Below, piece after piece: positions 30,928-39,230 of a stretch of 49,971 nt of DNA (the first letter of the stretch is position 1; every line of letters starts with the position of its first letter). The stretch covers positions 1 through 49,971 of the forward strand of contig NZ_JADEWX010000030.1 in the NCBI RefSeq assembly GCF_015207395.1, written 5' to 3'. Source of the DNA: Nodosilinea sp. LEGE 07088. Lineage in GTDB: Bacteria > Cyanobacteriota > Cyanobacteriia > Phormidesmidales > Phormidesmidaceae. Position numbers and translations under genes: made by a program. Below the pieces are notes generated by a model, which had not been told where the DNA came from, did no database searches, and saw only the letters and a program-made list of their open reading frames with translations.

Positions 30928-31021
30928 GCTCGATATAAAGGAATAAAAAGGCCATGGCGGCAGCAGGAAAAATAATGCCGGTCAGAGGAACCAAAATAGA
31001 AGGTAAGAAGGCAGCTGACAT
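30911..31021 (-). CDS. psaI: Photosystem I reaction centre subunit VIII, PsaI
   Basis: This 36-residue membrane peptide ([20 protein letters not shown] followed by [16 protein letters not shown]) is PsaI, one of the small single-helix subunits that help organise PsaL and trimerisation in photosystem I. The [15 protein letters not shown] motif and the YIER ending are characteristic. It is complete, and is too short for a routine ORF cutoff. PsaL, often its neighbour in cyanobacteria, is not adjacent here. A 65-codon open frame overlaps its 3' end. Confidence 0.9.
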   Translation of the reverse strand: MSAAFLPSILVPLTGIIFPAAAMAFLFLYIEREDAA

Positions 31022-31112
31022 AGGGGTTTCCACCTCAATAGCAACATCACAGCGATGAGCACAAGACTACTGCGAAAGGGGGATGTATGTGTCTATTTTG
31101 TTACAAACTTTC

Positions 31113-31490
31113 TCACTCGGCCTCACTCGGCACCTGGGGTTCGGCCTGGTGGAGTCGGGTATGCCACCAGGCTTGGGTAGCGCGGTCGAGCTTGGCGGTG
31201 TAAAGCGTCGTCACAAAGGCCTGGTGGCCATAGCCCTGGCCCACAATTTCGACGCAGTAGGAGGGGGACTTGCGGGTGGCCATGTCGGGTACCAGTCGTT
31301 TGCCGATGCGCCGCCAGCTGGGTTCTTTACCTCGCCACTGAATACGGCAGCAGGGCCAGGGCAGCTGCTCTCGGTCAAAGAGACGGCAGCAAGGCCCCAC
31401 GACCCGGTAGGTGAGGTGTGCCCCTGGACTTTGAAAAACATGCCCCGTAGTCCAAGGATGGTCTGAGTCAGGGGGTAAGGACGGTATCAT
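31113..31490 (-). CDS. Conserved hypothetical protein
   Basis: This 125-residue protein starts at ATG 31490 (MIPSLPPDSDHPW), within an open frame extending to 31583. The sequence LTYRVVGPCCRLFDREQLPW, then CCRIQWRGKEPSWRRIGKRLV and TRKSPSYCVEIVGQGYGHQA is rich in paired cysteines and aromatic residues and does not look random. It resembles hypothetical cyanobacterial proteins I have no functional name for. It is divergent from DUF2470; the two start codons are about 50 bp apart. A 10-bp direct repeat (CTCACTCGGC) covers its stop codon. Confidence 0.6.
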   Translation of the reverse strand: MIPSLPPDSDHPWTTGHVFQSPGAHLTYRVVGPCCRLFDREQLPWPCCRIQWRGKEPSWRRIGKRLVPDMATRKSPSYCVEIVGQGYGHQAFVTTLYTAKLDRATQAWWHTRLHQAEPQVPSEAE

Positions 31491-31539
31491 AACAGCATGT
31501 AACAAATAGCCAATGTTGAAGTAGTCTACGAGATTTTTT

Positions 31540-31821
31540 ATGGCTGAGCCAATTACCCCAGCTGTGAGCGATCGCATCTGCAAGCATATGAACGACGACC
31601 ACGCCGCAGCGGTGCTGCTCTACGCGGCCGCCTACGGCCATCAACCCGCCGCCACCGCTGCCGTCATGCAATCAATTGACCCCGAGGGCATGACCTTGGC
31701 GGTCACGGTCGATGGGGCCCAAACCCCTGTGCGGGTAACCTTTGACCACGCTCTAGAAGGTGCCGAAGATGCCCACCACACCCTGATTGATATGCTAAAA
31801 CAGGCTCGCGCCAGCGCCTAA
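31540..31821 (+). CDS. DUF2470 domain protein
   Basis: This 93-residue protein has the DUF2470 pattern: ICKHMNDDHAAAVLLYAAAYG, SIDPEGMTLAVTVDG, VRVTFDHALEGAEDAHHTL. The domain occurs fused to heme oxygenase-like and pyridoxamine-oxidase-like proteins (HugZ type) and alone in cyanobacteria. The HMNDDH motif may bind heme or metal; function for the stand-alone form is unproven. It is followed, 54 bp later, by a ferredoxin-like gene that may be co-transcribed. Confidence 0.82.
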   Translation: MAEPITPAVSDRICKHMNDDHAAAVLLYAAAYGHQPAATAAVMQSIDPEGMTLAVTVDGAQTPVRVTFDHALEGAEDAHHTLIDMLKQARASA

Positions 31822-31875
31822 CCCCCAGCCCAGCCCTACAGGAGGGGCACACCGCCGTTTGCCACAGCAATTGCC

Positions 31876-32118
31876 ATGAGCGTTTCAATTCAATTTTTAC
31901 CCGATGGCGTCACCGTAGAGGCAGAGGTGGGTGAGCCATTGCTGGTCGTAGCCGATCGCGCCGGAGTAACGATTCCCACGGGCTGTCTGATGGGCTCATG
32001 TCACGCCTGCGAGGTAGAGCTAACCGGGCGCGAAGATCCGATTTGTGCCTGTATTACGGCGGTGCCACCGGGGCAAGAGGCCCTGGTGATTAACCTGTAT
32101 GTTGACCCGACTTGGTAA
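31876..32118 (+). CDS. 2Fe-2S ferredoxin-like protein
   Basis: This 80-residue protein has the plant-type 2Fe-2S ligand pattern C37-x4-C42-x2-C45 with a fourth Cys at 57 or 59 (GCLMGSCHACEVEL ... CACI). It is shorter than photosynthetic ferredoxin (about 97), and the loop and C-terminus differ (PPGQEALVINLYVDP), so it is a ferredoxin-like electron carrier rather than PetF. Its electron partner is unknown. Confidence 0.85.
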   Translation: MSVSIQFLPDGVTVEAEVGEPLLVVADRAGVTIPTGCLMGSCHACEVELTGREDPICACITAVPPGQEALVINLYVDPTW

Positions 32119-32138
32119 GCCCGTGGCGCTGCCTTGAA

Positions 32139-32249
32139 CTAGTACTCCACGGCGCAAGTTTAGATACTATTCCTTAGGGCTAGGGAGCAGGGGAGCTAGG
32201 GAGCCAAGCGATCCAGAACGGTGGACATATTTCAGCCTTCGAGTACTAG
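32139..32249 (-). mobile_element. MITE-like element, copy 2 (inverted relative to copy 1)
   Basis: This 111-bp element reads on the minus strand almost identically to 20416-20525, with about six differences including one indel. Ends are CTAGTACTCCACGG and CCTTCGAGTACTAG. The right-hand CTAG (32246-32249) overlaps and provides the TAG stop codon of the minus-strand glycosyltransferase gene. Left of it lies the ferredoxin-like gene, 20 bp away. Confidence 0.85.
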
Positions 32250-33505
32250 GGAGTCAACGTCTTGCCCACTGCTCTCCAGAAGCCTCTGGAGGGAATCGGC
32301 TGACCCTGTGATGGTGTCGTTTTCTCAGGGGAATTAGGCCCCTCGATCAGTTCCTGTAAATAGCCCCAGACTCTGGTTTGGGCTGCTTCCCAGCTAAGGT
32401 GTTGGCGGTAGTGCTGCCAGGCCGAGAGTGCTAGCGATTGGTAGCGGGCAGGGTCGGCCATGGAGGCCGCGATATAGTCGGCATAGGCCTGGGCGGTGGC
32501 GTCGACGGCAAAGCACCTGCCGTTGATATCGGCCTGCACCACCGTGGGAATGCCGCCTACGGCGGCGGCTACACAGGGCAGTCCAGCCGCATTGGCCTCG
32601 CTAATGGCGACCCCAAAGGTATCGGCCTGGGTCGGAAAGATCAAGAAATGGGCGCTGTTGAGCAGTTGGGCAAACTGGGCCTCACCGGCTGGGGTAGCGC
32701 GGTCGATAAAGCCGTAGGGACGCACAAAACTGGGCAGCTCACCTGACGTTTTGGGCTGGCAGCCTACTACCCATAGCTCGGTCTCAAGCCCCTGCCGGTT
32801 GAGCAACTGGGCAACCTCCAGGGCCAAAGGCCCCCCTTTGCGCTCCCAGTTGACCCCCAAGAAGAGCAGGCGACAGGGCCCCTCAGGGCGCTGCTGAATG
32901 ATGCTCTCCACCTCGGGTTGGGCCAAATCTTGGGCATGGCTAGCGCCTCGGGGAATGATGCGAATTTTGTCGGCGGGCAGGTCGTAGAGCGTCATCGCTG
33001 ACTGGGCAGCCCACCCAGAGGTGAGAATAATGCGATCGCAGCGATCGATCGCGGCCTGTTCCATGGCGTGGAGATGGCGGCGAGTTTCTGGGCAGGGGTT
33101 AGTCAGGTGAGGATAAAAATCAACTAGGCTGCCCATTAGGGCATCGGTCCACAACACCGTCGGCAAGGACGTGCGCACCCGCGCCAGGGGAATGGCGTTT
33201 TCGGGACACAGCAGCAGGTCGCACCCCGACTGGGCCAGCCGGGTTTCAATCTGGCGGGCATAGTGGGGGGCTACCCAGGGCTCTACCGGGCTGTAGTAGC
33301 TCTGCTGACGGCGACGATAATACAGCCACTTAAGTCGAGTAATCGGTATTTTATAACTGTGCAATGGCCCTAAAAACGCTAGCTCGGCTCCGCTAGCTTG
33401 CAAGACCTGGGCAATTTTTTGCCCAGCTCCGTAGAGCCCCAAATGGCGGCGGGGCCAGGTGGCGCGATCGCGCACATCGTAGGTGGTCGTGTAGGCAATT
33501 TTCAT
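32246..33505 (-). CDS. Glycosyltransferase family 4-like (GT-B)
   Basis: This 419-residue protein is a GT-B retaining-type glycosyltransferase. The N-terminal domain has MKIAYTTTYDVRD and the loop GAGQKIAQVLQ. The C-terminal Rossmann domain shows LLFLGVNWERKGGPLALEVA, FLIFPTQADTFGVAISEANAAGLPCVAAAVGGIPTVV with the family's E-x7-E region, and the nucleotide-binding pocket. It would transfer a sugar from a nucleotide sugar to a glycan or lipid; substrates are unknown. The stop codon TAG is the terminal CTAG of an inserted MITE, so the original C-terminus has probably been cut or altered. Confidence 0.85.
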   Translation of the reverse strand: MKIAYTTTYDVRDRATWPRRHLGLYGAGQKIAQVLQASGAELAFLGPLHSYKIPITRLKWLYYRRRQQSYYSPVEPWVAPHYARQIETRLAQSGCDLLLCPENAIPLARVRTSLPTVLWTDALMGSLVDFYPHLTNPCPETRRHLHAMEQAAIDRCDRIILTSGWAAQSAMTLYDLPADKIRIIPRGASHAQDLAQPEVESIIQQRPEGPCRLLFLGVNWERKGGPLALEVAQLLNRQGLETELWVVGCQPKTSGELPSFVRPYGFIDRATPAGEAQFAQLLNSAHFLIFPTQADTFGVAISEANAAGLPCVAAAVGGIPTVVQADINGRCFAVDATAQAYADYIAASMADPARYQSLALSAWQHYRQHLSWEAAQTRVWGYLQELIEGPNSPEKTTPSQGQPIPSRGFWRAVGKTLTP

Positions 33506-33997
33506 GGGTAACTAGGGTGGGCGAGTGGGTCTGCCTGGTCATTGGCCCTAAGGTGCCCAGTGACATGAGACGATCAACGCCCTAGCCAGTACTCCCCAAA
33601 CCTTGATAAAACGCCATTGCATTCTGGCGGTGGTGCGTGTATTCCCCTAGAAAAGACCCCTGCCGATCGATTTACTCCACAAAAGGCCGCTATAACCTCC
33701 GTTTTTTTGCGGTTTAGCTCCTTAAACCTAGGTGCGAACATAGCGCATGAGTCAGGGGTAACCGCTGACCACCCGCAGTGCTTGCCCTCCCAGGGCAGGT
33801 CTGGTCAATGGGGCAGGCCGCCTGCGCCTCTTCAACGAGTGAAGCCAGCTCGACAACTGCCACAGGCATAGTCGGGTCACGTCAGTAGAGATGAGACGCT
33901 AAAACTAACGACCCCACTCTTGAAGGGAGGGATACAAGGTCTTACTTCTCAGCTGAACTGGCACTCCGGTTTATGAGCACACTATCGAGATCCGACC
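33506..33997. other. Intergenic, no gene seen (492 bp)
   Basis: This gap separates divergent genes (glycosyltransferase and TPR protein). A small 84-codon open frame exists but has no coding signature. A short hairpin (TGCCCT/AGGGCA, near 33783-33799) is the only structure seen. Promoters for both neighbours presumably lie here, but I cannot place them. Confidence 0.6.
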
Positions 33998-34702
33998 ATG
34001 CACATCTACCAACGACAGCGACCCCAGGTTGATCTGCTTTCTGGCAGTGGTTCCAAGGCCCCGGCAGCGGCCGTAGCAGCCTCTCGCTCTACCCTTTATT
34101 CCACCACCGACGAAACCTTGAGTCGGTTGGCGGCGGCAGCGGTTAAAAACCAGCAGTATCCGCAGGCGTTGCGGCTGCTGAGCCAGTTGCTTGCGCGTCA
34201 TCCCCAGCGGGCGATGCACCATAGCAACCGAGGGCTGGTCTATCTGCGGCTGGACAACCCCACGGCGGCTCTGGCTGACTGCGATCGCGCGGTAGCACTT
34301 GACCCCACCCTTGACCAGGCCTACAACAATCGTGCCATGTGCCACGCGGCCCTCGGTAACCTGGCCGCAGCCATTGATGACTACAATCGCGCCGTTGACC
34401 TCAATCCCTTCAACAGCCGTGCCCGCATTAACCTCGGCGCTACGCTGCGTCAGGCCGGAGCCTTTGATAGTGCCCTCGACTGCTTTGATGAGGCGCTGAT
34501 GTTTAAGCAGCTACCCGAGTTTATCTACGCTGAGCGAGGCCGCACCTATCACCTGCGCGGCGACTGGAACTGCGCCATGGCCGACTACCGCCGAACCTTG
34601 GCCGTCGCCGCGACACTGGCACCCAGCTCTCAAATTCAGGCCCTGGTGCGGCGAGTCAAGCGCTATATGGCAGAGCTAGTGCCCTCGCAAAGCTGCGCCT
34701 AG
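33998..34702 (+). CDS. Tetratricopeptide repeat protein
   Basis: This 234-residue protein has about four canonical TPRs from residue 45 on (MHHSNRGLVYLRLDNPTAALADCDRA, QAYNNRAMCHAALGNLAAAIDDYNRA, SRARINLGATLRQAGAFDSALDCFDEA and FIYAERGRTYHLRGDWNCAMADYRR). The N-terminal 40 residues are variable and positively charged. It would act as a protein-binding scaffold; partners are unknown. No good ribosome-binding site is visible before ATG 33998. Confidence 0.82.
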   Translation: MHIYQRQRPQVDLLSGSGSKAPAAAVAASRSTLYSTTDETLSRLAAAAVKNQQYPQALRLLSQLLARHPQRAMHHSNRGLVYLRLDNPTAALADCDRAVALDPTLDQAYNNRAMCHAALGNLAAAIDDYNRAVDLNPFNSRARINLGATLRQAGAFDSALDCFDEALMFKQLPEFIYAERGRTYHLRGDWNCAMADYRRTLAVAATLAPSSQIQALVRRVKRYMAELVPSQSCA

Positions 34703-34736
34703 ATCGCTGGCAACAGCAGAGCTGTGTTGGATTTAT

Positions 34737-34949
34737 CTAGTCAATAGAAATACTTTGAGGCCCACCGTTACGGGAGCTGGCCTGGCTGGCAGCGCTACTG
34801 TGGGGCGCTACTCCCTGGTTATTCAGCCAGCTCTTGACTGGGTCATCCCCCAGACTCAGCCGCAGTAGACCAGAGGCCAGCCCGCCTAAAAACGCTACCG
34901 GGTGGGCCGTGAGTTCTTGGGCAAACGGGGTCAGTTCATCTAAAAACAT
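34737..34949 (-). CDS. Small conserved protein of unknown function
   Basis: This 70-residue protein starts MFLDELTPFAQELTAHPVAF, then LGGLASGLLRLSLGDDPVKSWLNNQ, with a disordered serine- and glycine-rich tail. The first 45 residues look like a short family common in cyanobacteria that I cannot name functionally. It is convergent with the TPR gene, with 34 bp between. Confidence 0.65.
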   Translation of the reverse strand: MFLDELTPFAQELTAHPVAFLGGLASGLLRLSLGDDPVKSWLNNQGVAPHSSAASQASSRNGGPQSISID

Positions 34950-35021
34950 AGGACTTGGTCAGGCTATAGCGACGGCTCGATCGTAACCTGAAAGCTCAGC
35001 AAAAAGGAATCTATCGCTGGT

Positions 35022-35056
35022 CTGGAGTGATCCGTAGGAGATGACTCCAGCTTTTT
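35022..35056 (+). terminator. Intrinsic terminator-like hairpin with T-run
   Basis: CTGGAGT (35022-35028) pairs with ACTCCAG (35044-35050), followed by CTTTTT. It lies in the gap before the 972-residue exported protein, about 300 bp upstream of its start, and could end a short leader or an upstream transcript. Confidence 0.45.
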
Positions 35057-35354
35057 ATGGAATCTAGCATTTCAGGTCTGTTCTGGTCGGGATCTCCTTA
35101 GGGCGGGTTAGAGCAGCCGCTCGGGGGGCTAGGGCGCAGATTTGGCTAACAACCTGCGATCGCCAGCATGCTGACCCAAGACACTCTATTTGTATGACTC
35201 CGCTGCACCATCAGCAAATTTCCTGAAGCCCGAATCCAGACGTGACGAAAATCACGGAGAGCTGCGGAAGAAAACACAAAATCTTTTAGGTGAACCTGGG
35301 TGGAATCACTGTTTCTTTATGCAGAGACAACGATTTGCCCCCAGGAGTTCTACT
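35057..35354. other. Upstream region of the 972-residue exported protein gene
   Basis: Gene-free stretch (34950-35354 in total, 405 bp) with the hairpin at 35022 and a HIP1-like GCGATCGC site near 35157. The open frame of the downstream gene extends to 35190, but the conserved-looking signal sequence and AGGAG site favour ATG 35355. Confidence 0.5.
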
Positions 35355-38273
35355 ATGTTCAAGTTTATCCCCACCAAAACTACCCGGGTTTATACCCTGG
35401 CTTCTTTGGCCCTGCTGGCTACCGGCACGATTGCCCCCGTCGGCGTTATGGCTACGCCCATTATCGATGCCGCAGGCAACGTTCGAGTTGAGAGCAATGC
35501 ATTTGACCTATCGACGGGCGAGTTACACAACGAGACGGGCATTCAGCTACCGGCTGGGCTGCTGGATCAACCGCTTGAGAACGTCTCCCAGCCTACGCGT
35601 CCAGGTTTGGCCCCCAGCTCAGTCAATCTCGAAATCAACGAAGACTATGTTAGAGAGCAACTGAGAAATCAACTCCCCTCCGATGTCTCGTCTGATTACA
35701 CCCTCGACACTAAATCTATTACGTTAAATACCCAGTTCAACCTCAGGTACTCGCCCGGCAATCATGGCTTCGGAGAAGGGATTGAGGTGATTGTCTACGA
35801 CTCCGAAGGCAATGAAATTGATCGCCAAGTGGCCTATGTGCGGGGCGATAACGTGACGCTTGGTCCAAATGGTCAGCCCTTGCCAGACCAAGCCGAAATT
35901 AATGTTACTTATAGCGCTGGCGAGCGGGTGATGCTGCGGGTGATGCACCAGTCTGCTAATCGGGTTCTTCCCCGGGAGTCGGGTATTTACTTTACTAACA
36001 CCGGTGAGTTTGCTGTGGAGGATCGGCCTGACGGTGAATTTGTTGCGCCGGGCCGCAGGCCGAGCCGTGGCTCCTTTGCCCGCAACGACTTCAACGATGG
36101 CGACTACTTCAGGCTCTCCGATGGCGAAGGCAATGCCGTCTTGACTGACATCGACAGCAGACAGTTTGAAGAGACTACTTTCATCGAGGAGATCATTACC
36201 ACCCCTCTTGATCCTCTGGTACGCCAGGAGGAAGAGATCATCGAAATTCCGGTGTCCGTTGACCGCGTTGCCACCCACACCGAAGAACAGCGCGAGTACG
36301 GTGAAGTGGAACTCAATGGCCTGAGCGCTGCAGCCCTATCCCATAGCCTGGGGGCAACGACCGAGAACGACGAGCAACTAATCTACAATCGCTACGCCGG
36401 GGCGGCCCAGGTGCGCCTGGGCAATGATGGCGGTAGTCTGATTGGCCAACTGCCTCCCCTCAGCAACAATCCAGCCGTACCGCCTACTCTGGTGACCGGA
36501 ACCCTGCGGTTTAACCCCGGCGCCGCTGTTAACCAAGCAGGCCTCAGCGGTACCCTATCACTGACCCAATTCTTTCACCCCACTCACCGTGAGGCGGTTG
36601 ACATGTTTGGCCAGGTGATCACTAACCCTGACCCCAATGGCCCTCGTCTGGTGCAGCCCACCGGATTGCTGAGCAACACGCGCCTAGTCGGCTATGTGCC
36701 CAGTACGCCCGATCAGGTTGTGACCGGGCGCGCCCTGACCTCAGTAAACGGCATTTTTGAGTTACCCCCAGACGAAGCCGTGGTCATTGAGCCACCCAGC
36801 CCCGATCGGGTAGGTCCTGGTAATGCAGCCTATACCCATAACGTTGGGGGATTAGTCATTGAACGAGCCGACGGCAGTAGCGAGTTTGTGCCCCAATGGA
36901 CAAGGCAGGGCTATGCCACTGAACCGATCGCGCTGGCGGCAGGGGAAGCTCACCGCGTGATTTACGCCCTCGTGCCCCAGCAGGCCGATCAGGATTTGCA
37001 GCTTGGGCAAACCTACCCCCTGACGCTGGATGCCACAGGCTATCGCACCGTAGACGGGAACTGGCAGGTGATTGCCGCCGATATCCACCGCGATAATTTC
37101 TTGCAGGAAGCGTCAGAAATCTATGCTGTAGAAGACACTCTGGATCAGCAAAACGCCATTACCAATGAATTCAACGGGTTGCGGGGGCTATATCGTCAAA
37201 CCCCCAACGGCAGCTTGGTGCCAACCCTTAGTCTGACTGATCCAGCCGGGGTCGACGCTCGCGTAGGCAACTACCTGACCACTGCCGATACAGCTATTCC
37301 AGGACAGCCCGGACAACCGGGCTTTTACACCACGACTATGGCGGCAGGGCTGTACGCCCGTGGTTCTCTATCCCTAGGACTGGGCAATCAGCAAGATGTC
37401 ATCACTACTACTACCACCACTGAGAGCACCCAGACCGATGGTCTCCGTCGCCAAACCATTACCCGGTTCTTTGAGACGCCTGTGACCCAGGTTGATAGGA
37501 CTCTTCAGGAGTGGGTGCAACCCGGGACAGAAACAATTACTCGATCGGGTAACGCTTTGTTTACCATTGATTCCGAAGGCGTGCTGGGCAATGTGCAGTT
37601 CAATCGTGCTCCTGACCAGGTCACCAGGGTTCTAGGCGATCGCATTTTGCGTGACGAAACAAAGACCACTGAAACAATTCGGGGAATTGAGGCCCTAGTC
37701 GGTGAGGCCACCGAGATCGAGTTTATCCCTGGCTTAGAGAGCGATGGCGTAGTTGAGGTAGACCGTCAGGCCATCACCCAGACCGAGACCTATCCCAATG
37801 TGTCACCGCTGCTGGGTGAACTGGCGGTGGGGGGTGTGCTCAACTTTGGCAATACTCCCTGGACTCCAGCGGCTAATACTCTCCGGGCAGAGCTATTTAC
37901 CCAGGGTCTGGTGCTGGGCGCAGGAAACGGTGGTGCTACCGGCTGGCGGGTCGAAACGGTGATCAACCCCTTTGGGGAAGAACAGCGCCCTGCCTACGGC
38001 GTTGACCCTGCGGGCAATGTGACAGCTTTATACCAAACAGAACCCCTGGTGGATGAGAATGGTGAGCCAGTCATCGCCCTGGTTGCCGATGCCAGCGGCG
38101 GTAGTCTGCCGATTGTGACGCATCGCTTCATTACCGACGAGTCCGGCGATCGCATTCCTCTCACCGTAGGCACTGGTCGCGCCATTGGCCCGGGTATTTA
38201 CTTCCGCCTGGAGGGCGGATTCTCTGGTCAAACTAGCACCTCAGTGGTGGGAGGTCTTAAGTTTGACCTCTAG
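35355..38273 (+). CDS. Large exported protein of unknown function
   Basis: This 972-residue protein has a signal peptide (MFKFIPTKTTRVYTLASLAL then a cleavage-like GVMATP near 33) and an AGGAG site before ATG 35355. The mature part is beta-rich and acidic, with repeated T/E-rich strands such as TTTTESTQTDGLRRQTITRFF. A proline-rich linker, PGQPGQPGFY, lies about two thirds of the way along. The extreme C-terminus (GGFSGQTSTSVVGGLKFDL) resembles an outer-membrane strand ending in a hydrophobic residue. It is probably a secreted or outer-membrane surface protein. No known family is identified, and no repeats were found that would suggest a large adhesin. Confidence 0.7.
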   Translation: MFKFIPTKTTRVYTLASLALLATGTIAPVGVMATPIIDAAGNVRVESNAFDLSTGELHNETGIQLPAGLLDQPLENVSQPTRPGLAPSSVNLEINEDYVREQLRNQLPSDVSSDYTLDTKSITLNTQFNLRYSPGNHGFGEGIEVIVYDSEGNEIDRQVAYVRGDNVTLGPNGQPLPDQAEINVTYSAGERVMLRVMHQSANRVLPRESGIYFTNTGEFAVEDRPDGEFVAPGRRPSRGSFARNDFNDGDYFRLSDGEGNAVLTDIDSRQFEETTFIEEIITTPLDPLVRQEEEIIEIPVSVDRVATHTEEQREYGEVELNGLSAAALSHSLGATTENDEQLIYNRYAGAAQVRLGNDGGSLIGQLPPLSNNPAVPPTLVTGTLRFNPGAAVNQAGLSGTLSLTQFFHPTHREAVDMFGQVITNPDPNGPRLVQPTGLLSNTRLVGYVPSTPDQVVTGRALTSVNGIFELPPDEAVVIEPPSPDRVGPGNAAYTHNVGGLVIERADGSSEFVPQWTRQGYATEPIALAAGEAHRVIYALVPQQADQDLQLGQTYPLTLDATGYRTVDGNWQVIAADIHRDNFLQEASEIYAVEDTLDQQNAITNEFNGLRGLYRQTPNGSLVPTLSLTDPAGVDARVGNYLTTADTAIPGQPGQPGFYTTTMAAGLYARGSLSLGLGNQQDVITTTTTTESTQTDGLRRQTITRFFETPVTQVDRTLQEWVQPGTETITRSGNALFTIDSEGVLGNVQFNRAPDQVTRVLGDRILRDETKTTETIRGIEALVGEATEIEFIPGLESDGVVEVDRQAITQTETYPNVSPLLGELAVGGVLNFGNTPWTPAANTLRAELFTQGLVLGAGNGGATGWRVETVINPFGEEQRPAYGVDPAGNVTALYQTEPLVDENGEPVIALVADASGGSLPIVTHRFITDESGDRIPLTVGTGRAIGPGIYFRLEGGFSGQTSTSVVGGLKFDL

Positions 38274-38299
38274 GGCGATCGCACCCAAGCAAGGATAAC

Positions 38300-38326
38300 A
38301 GGGGGGAAAGGCGACTTTTACCCCCT
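38300..38326. terminator. Bidirectional terminator between convergent genes
   Basis: AGGGGG(G)AAAG and CTTTT(A)CCCCCT form a G/C-rich stem of about 10 bp with one mismatch around GCGA. It lies between the convergent exported-protein gene and tatC and could serve both. Confidence 0.5.
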
Positions 38327-38353
38327 TACCCCATTCCAGACAGGCTCGTAGGG

Positions 38354-39148
38354 TTAACGCCCGATCGCCTTGACCAGGCCAATGCCGCCAAAGTACAAAA
38401 ACAGCACCGCCCCGGCCAGCAGACTCTGGGTGACCGGGTCGGTAGAGGGGGTCAGCACCGCCCCCAGCACCGCCGCCCCCAGCAGCACGATGCGCCAGCT
38501 CTTCACCATTTGCCCCGAGTTAACGATGCCCAAAAGCCCCAGCAGCATTTGCAGAATGGGAATTTGAAAGGCCAAACCGGTGCTGAACAACAACAGCAGC
38601 ACAAACTCAAAATAGCGATCGATCGACCACAGCTGCTCGACCACATCGGCACCGTAGCTAATGAAGAAGTTGAGCGCGGCTGGAATCAGCGCTACATAGG
38701 CAAACAGTAGCCCCGCAAAAAACAGCACGCTCGACCCCAACACCAACGGCCCAACCAGTCGCCGTTCTCGGCGGGTCAGCCCTGGCAGCACAAACATGAC
38801 GATCTGATAAAGGATAAACGGGCTGGCCGCCACCAGGCCGCTGTAGCCCGCCACCTTGAAGGAGACAAAAAAGTATTCCCCTGGGGATAGCTGCAAAAAT
38901 TTTACCCCCTGGGCGGGCACCTCTAGCAAGCTAACGATCGGGTTGACCTGCCAAAAGCACACCACGATCGCCAGTATTACCGCGATTAGGCTATAGAAGA
39001 TGCGCTGGCGCAGTTCTTCTAGATGGTCAAACAGCGACATCTCGACATCGTAGGGAACATCGTCGAGATCAACCGCTGGGTCGGCTGTGGCACCGTTGGC
39101 GCTGGCCGTCTCGGCGGTGGCGGTCTCAAGCTCGGTGGGCGGTGTCAT
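38354..39148 (-). CDS. tatC: Sec-independent protein translocase TatC
   Basis: This 264-residue protein is TatC, the integral component of the twin-arginine pathway that exports folded proteins over the cytoplasmic or thylakoid membrane. Diagnostic parts are [57 protein letters not shown] and six hydrophobic helices. The N-terminal 38 residues are an acidic, alanine-rich extension. TatA/TatB are not in the window. Confidence 0.95.
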   Translation of the reverse strand: MTPPTELETATAETASANGATADPAVDLDDVPYDVEMSLFDHLEELRQRIFYSLIAVILAIVVCFWQVNPIVSLLEVPAQGVKFLQLSPGEYFFVSFKVAGYSGLVAASPFILYQIVMFVLPGLTRRERRLVGPLVLGSSVLFFAGLLFAYVALIPAALNFFISYGADVVEQLWSIDRYFEFVLLLLFSTGLAFQIPILQMLLGLLGIVNSGQMVKSWRIVLLGAAVLGAVLTPSTDPVTQSLLAGAVLFLYFGGIGLVKAIGR

Positions 39149-39230
39149 AGGCTGGTCAAAGGGGCGGTGGAGAATTCGTTTCTATTGTAAACCCATGGTT
39201 TTGTAGGCCCAACAGATTATAGGTCTGAGA

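Noticed and set aside
33617-33871. Possible 84-codon gene upstream of the TPR gene
   Set aside because: No ribosome-binding site, no recognisable family, and low-complexity composition; probably a chance open frame.
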